From NCBI GenBank assembly GCA_934716785.1, contig CAKUYM010000005.1:1-47491 (forward strand): a stretch of DNA of 47,491 nucleotides, read 5' to 3'. A model generated the notes under the pieces. That model was given only the letters and a program-made list of their open reading frames with translations, was not told the DNA's origin and made no database searches. A program made the translations under genes and the position numbers. The DNA comes from an uncultured Bacteroides sp. Its GTDB lineage: Bacteria > Bacteroidota > Bacteroidia > Bacteroidales > Bacteroidaceae. Shown here piece by piece: positions 45,181 through 47,491 of the stretch; the stretch's first letter is position 1, and each line of letters opens with the position of its first letter.

Positions 45181-46074
45181 TTAATTCCGATCGACAAGTC
45201 GACCGGTTGACCAATTTCCGGCTACCATAGCAGCCAATCGCACAGTTGTATTTACATTGAGAGTCAAGGTATGTTCCACCCCTTTTTCCAGTTCAACGGC
45301 TGCTTGAGCAGTCCATATATACAGTTTCCCGTCATAGCTGAAATTGATTGAGAACCCCTCTGCTATCTTTTGCGGTGGCAGGATACATTCGCAATAGTTT
45401 GCACCCTTATAGGGAGCCACGGTAGCCACTTCCGCACCGGTCATCGGAACAACCACCGGAGCTACCGCCGACAAATCACAAGTGCCGTTCACAACAGCCC
45501 CGTTGACAGACATATCTCCCAACTTGCCCATATCGGCATCCGTCGTTCCATTGACTGTAAGTTTAATAATCAACTTGCTCATGGCGTGATTCAAAGCAAC
45601 TTTCAATTTCCCATCGGATGTCAAATCTTTCTCAGGGTCGACAATCGCTTTCATCAACAGAAAATCGGACGCTATCACATTCGCTTCTGTCGTCTGATTG
45701 GTCAATACGTTAACCGCCAACGGAACATCCGGTGTGGCTTCACTTACATATGGCGCATAAGCAATCATTGTCACCGATGTCCTTTCCGCATCCCAAAGCA
45801 TTTGTTGACCATCAGCCGTACTCCATGTATTCCCTGCTCCAACCATCTGTTTATGATAGTTGTAAGCAGCATTTTCACTGTTGCGAATCATCAACCCGAA
45901 ACGTTCCAAGTTTATCGCATCATATCCGGCGCGCGACAGCGGTTCGTTCACTTCCGCAATGACACTGATAACCCGTGACTCGGAAGAGTCGCCCGCCGGC
46001 AGCAGTTCATCTTCATTATTCGAGCATCCTATCAGTCCGATGCCCAATGTCAGTATGTAAAATATATTTTTCAT
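45181..46074 (-). CDS. fimbrillin-family lipoprotein
   Basis: 297 residues. Lipobox LGIGLIGC (Cys 17). The body matches the Mfa-like/fimbrillin pattern: SRAGYDAINLERFGLMIRN near the N-terminus, MLWDAERTSVTMIAYAPYV, then LNHAMSKLIIKLTVNG, and KGVEHTLTLNVN near the end. Fimbrillins are major or tip subunits of donor-strand type fimbriae, assembled at the cell surface after proteolysis. No partner assembly genes are seen in the window. It sits between two beta-helix genes with gaps of 15 and 19 bp, so the three form one operon. Confidence 0.85.
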   Translation of the reverse strand: MKNIFYILTLGIGLIGCSNNEDELLPAGDSSESRVISVIAEVNEPLSRAGYDAINLERFGLMIRNSENAAYNYHKQMVGAGNTWSTADGQQMLWDAERTSVTMIAYAPYVSEATPDVPLAVNVLTNQTTEANVIASDFLLMKAIVDPEKDLTSDGKLKVALNHAMSKLIIKLTVNGTTDADMGKLGDMSVNGAVVNGTCDLSAVAPVVVPMTGAEVATVAPYKGANYCECILPPQKIAEGFSINFSYDGKLYIWTAQAAVELEKGVEHTLTLNVNTTVRLAAMVAGNWSTGRLVDRN

Positions 46075-46093
46075 GTTACAATCGTTTTACAAT

Positions 46094-47491
46094 TTAATTT
46101 GCCAAAACAGCGTCATAGGCACCGGCTTGCATCTTATTGGCATTACGGGTCGCTCCACGCTGGTCTACCCCAAAAGCGTCCTCACCCGTCCACTCTACAA
46201 ACACTTCTCCCAGATTGGCAACAGGTGAGTTCACCGGATTGAAACTCTTTGCCACTTCCAGTACCGCCTGCTTGGTAGCATATCCTTTCACAGTTCCGAG
46301 TTGGCTGATATTCCATTCATAAACCCCATCCTCATTCAGCGTTCCGTTCACAGCGTTGGGATAAGCCGTGTCAAGTGCACTCATCGTAATGCCCGTAGCA
46401 TGCTGATAGACATTATATCCCTTCGAGAAAGCCTCTTTATTGCTCCCGTTCAAGTTAAAGCCCGGACCCGCGAGATTCTCTGAAACCAACAGATTATTGA
46501 TAAACTTCGTATCACCGCCAATTCCCGTCTCGCAGCGCACAGCGCCGTAGGTATCGCTTCCGTTTCCAACAATCGTGCTGTTGACAAGCAGAAAACTTCC
46601 CCCTCCATTCAAGGCGGCACCCTTGCCACTATTCTCTATAACCGTAGTATTGTTCATGCAGATATGCCCTTCCGACATCTGAATACCATTCCCCCAAGAA
46701 CCCGAATGAGAATTGCCTTTCAGCAAACAGCCATTCATTAATACCACAGCAGTCTTGCTATTGCAACGCACAGCACCTCCACGACCTGCCGCTGCATTAT
46801 CCAGAAGTTTTACGTGATTCAACCGTACCTGTCCCGACAAGATGAAAACAGCCGGTCCGCCTTGCTTCAGAGAGGTAGTTACCGTCGATTTACAGTCTCT
46901 AATCACACAATCCGTCAACTCAACGGAAGTGTCACTCGCACTGCCGCTCACATAAATGCCACTTCCACATTCGGTAGAACTCGCATCTGCCTCGGACACA
47001 TATCCATATTGAAAAGTAACTCCCTCAATACCGATAAATCCTTTCTTGACCAACAGCAAGCCACAATCACCCGCATCAGCTTGCTTATTCCCGTTCACAT
47101 CACCGCTGAAAACCGTTACATAAGCATTAATATCACGTTTCGAAACATCCGTTCCTTCACTGAACTGACTATATCCGCCTTTTATCGCCTTTACATTCTT
47201 GCGGATAATCACACCAAGACCACTCTCTTCGGACATCACATATTTGCCCTGACTCATATAAATCGTACTCTTGGACAGGTCGATAGAACCGCTCAATAAT
47301 TTACGGAAGCCCGCCGCGTCCATCGCTTGTTCCCACGAGCTGCCATCCATATCACCCTCACCGAACTGGGTCACAAAATAGCTCTCCAGTCCCTTCTGCA
47401 TAATCACCTCTTCATCCAAATCATCATCATAATCGGTCATCATGGGCGGGTCTATCATCTCATAATCTTTCTGGCATCCCTGTGCTGACAG
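46094..47491 (-). CDS. right-handed beta-helix lipoprotein (N-terminus cut by window edge)
   Basis: At least 465 residues. The frame continues past base 47491; the last visible upstream residues LSAQGCQKDYEMID look like the lipobox (LSAQGC) and mature start, so only the signal peptide is probably missing. Residues after about 55 read as a beta-helix (MDGSSWEQAMDAAGFRKLLS; VELTDCVIRDCKSTV; MNNTTVIENSGKGAAL). The C-terminus DQRGATRNANKMQAGAYD repeats the closing motif of the protein at 43015, so the two are paralogues, but this one lacks the fimbrillin part. It is 19 bp before the fimbrillin-like gene. Its function is unknown; an adhesin or glycan-binding role is inferred. Confidence 0.75.
   Translation of the reverse strand: MSAQGCQKDYEMIDPPMMTDYDDDLDEEVIMQKGLESYFVTQFGEGDMDGSSWEQAMDAAGFRKLLSGSIDLSKSTIYMSQGKYVMSEESGLGVIIRKNVKAIKGGYSQFSEGTDVSKRDINAYVTVFSGDVNGNKQADAGDCGLLLVKKGFIGIEGVTFQYGYVSEADASSTECGSGIYVSGSASDTSVELTDCVIRDCKSTVTTSLKQGGPAVFILSGQVRLNHVKLLDNAAAGRGGAVRCNSKTAVVLMNGCLLKGNSHSGSWGNGIQMSEGHICMNNTTVIENSGKGAALNGGGSFLLVNSTIVGNGSDTYGAVRCETGIGGDTKFINNLLVSENLAGPGFNLNGSNKEAFSKGYNVYQHATGITMSALDTAYPNAVNGTLNEDGVYEWNISQLGTVKGYATKQAVLEVAKSFNPVNSPVANLGEVFVEWTGEDAFGVDQRGATRNANKMQAGAYDAVLAN

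Overview
The window looks like a chromosomal segment of a gut Bacteroides (genus-level call). The reasons are SusC/SusD-type genes, many lipoproteins with short signal peptides ending in a lipobox Cys, fimbrillin-family proteins, families largely confined to Bacteroidota (DUF4988, DUF5017, DUF4348, DUF2851, WbqC-like), and -7 boxes of the Bacteroides type TAnnTTTG upstream of several genes. No rRNA, tRNA, CRISPR array or insertion sequence was recognised.

Left part (1-13828, all minus strand). This is a polysaccharide utilisation locus, transcribed right to left: SusC-like TonB-dependent transporter, SusD-like lipoprotein, a DUF5017-type candidate surface glycan-binding protein, three DUF4988 coiled-coil/beta-sandwich lipoproteins (two with long beta-helix-like parts), a DUF4988+DUF4955 beta-helix protein resembling polysaccharide lyase family 29, and at the edge the N-terminus of a protein resembling the catalytic domain of polysaccharide lyase family 8. 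A second, complete PL8 lyase of the chondroitinase ABC type lies at 16665-19739. Together these suggest degradation of chondroitin/dermatan sulfate or hyaluronan. No regulator, sulfatase or unsaturated glucuronyl hydrolase is in the window.

Middle (13984-29905). A tRNA-dihydrouridine synthase and a predicted outer-membrane beta-barrel protein lie on the plus strand. They are followed by a 461-bp intergenic region with two repeat families, then the PL8 lyase and a LruC-domain lipoprotein on the minus strand. Divergent from LruC is a tightly packed plus-strand operon: a membrane-anchored HEAT-repeat protein, a processive membrane GT2 synthase, a TPR protein joined by an apparent frameshift to an outer-membrane beta-barrel, and a DUF4838 glycoside-hydrolase-like lipoprotein. 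Its logic resembles synthase-dependent exopolysaccharide systems (Pga, Bcs, Pel), but with a different set of parts. This is the best candidate for an undescribed system here. A DUF1573 lipoprotein follows.

Right-middle (29998-37022). This is mainly housekeeping: DUF4348 lipoprotein and DUF2851 protein (minus), then dapB, lepB, a second LepB-like protein that has lost the catalytic Ser and Lys, and a WbqC-like protein (plus), followed by an Rpn/PD-(D/E)XK nuclease-family protein (minus).

Right end (37135-47491, minus). GH3 glycosidase, GH20 beta-hexosaminidase, glycerophosphodiester phosphodiesterase, and three consecutive surface lipoproteins that combine fimbrillin-like and right-handed beta-helix modules; the last runs off the window. 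The close spacing suggests one surface-glycan/adhesin gene set, but its substrate cannot be read from the sequence.
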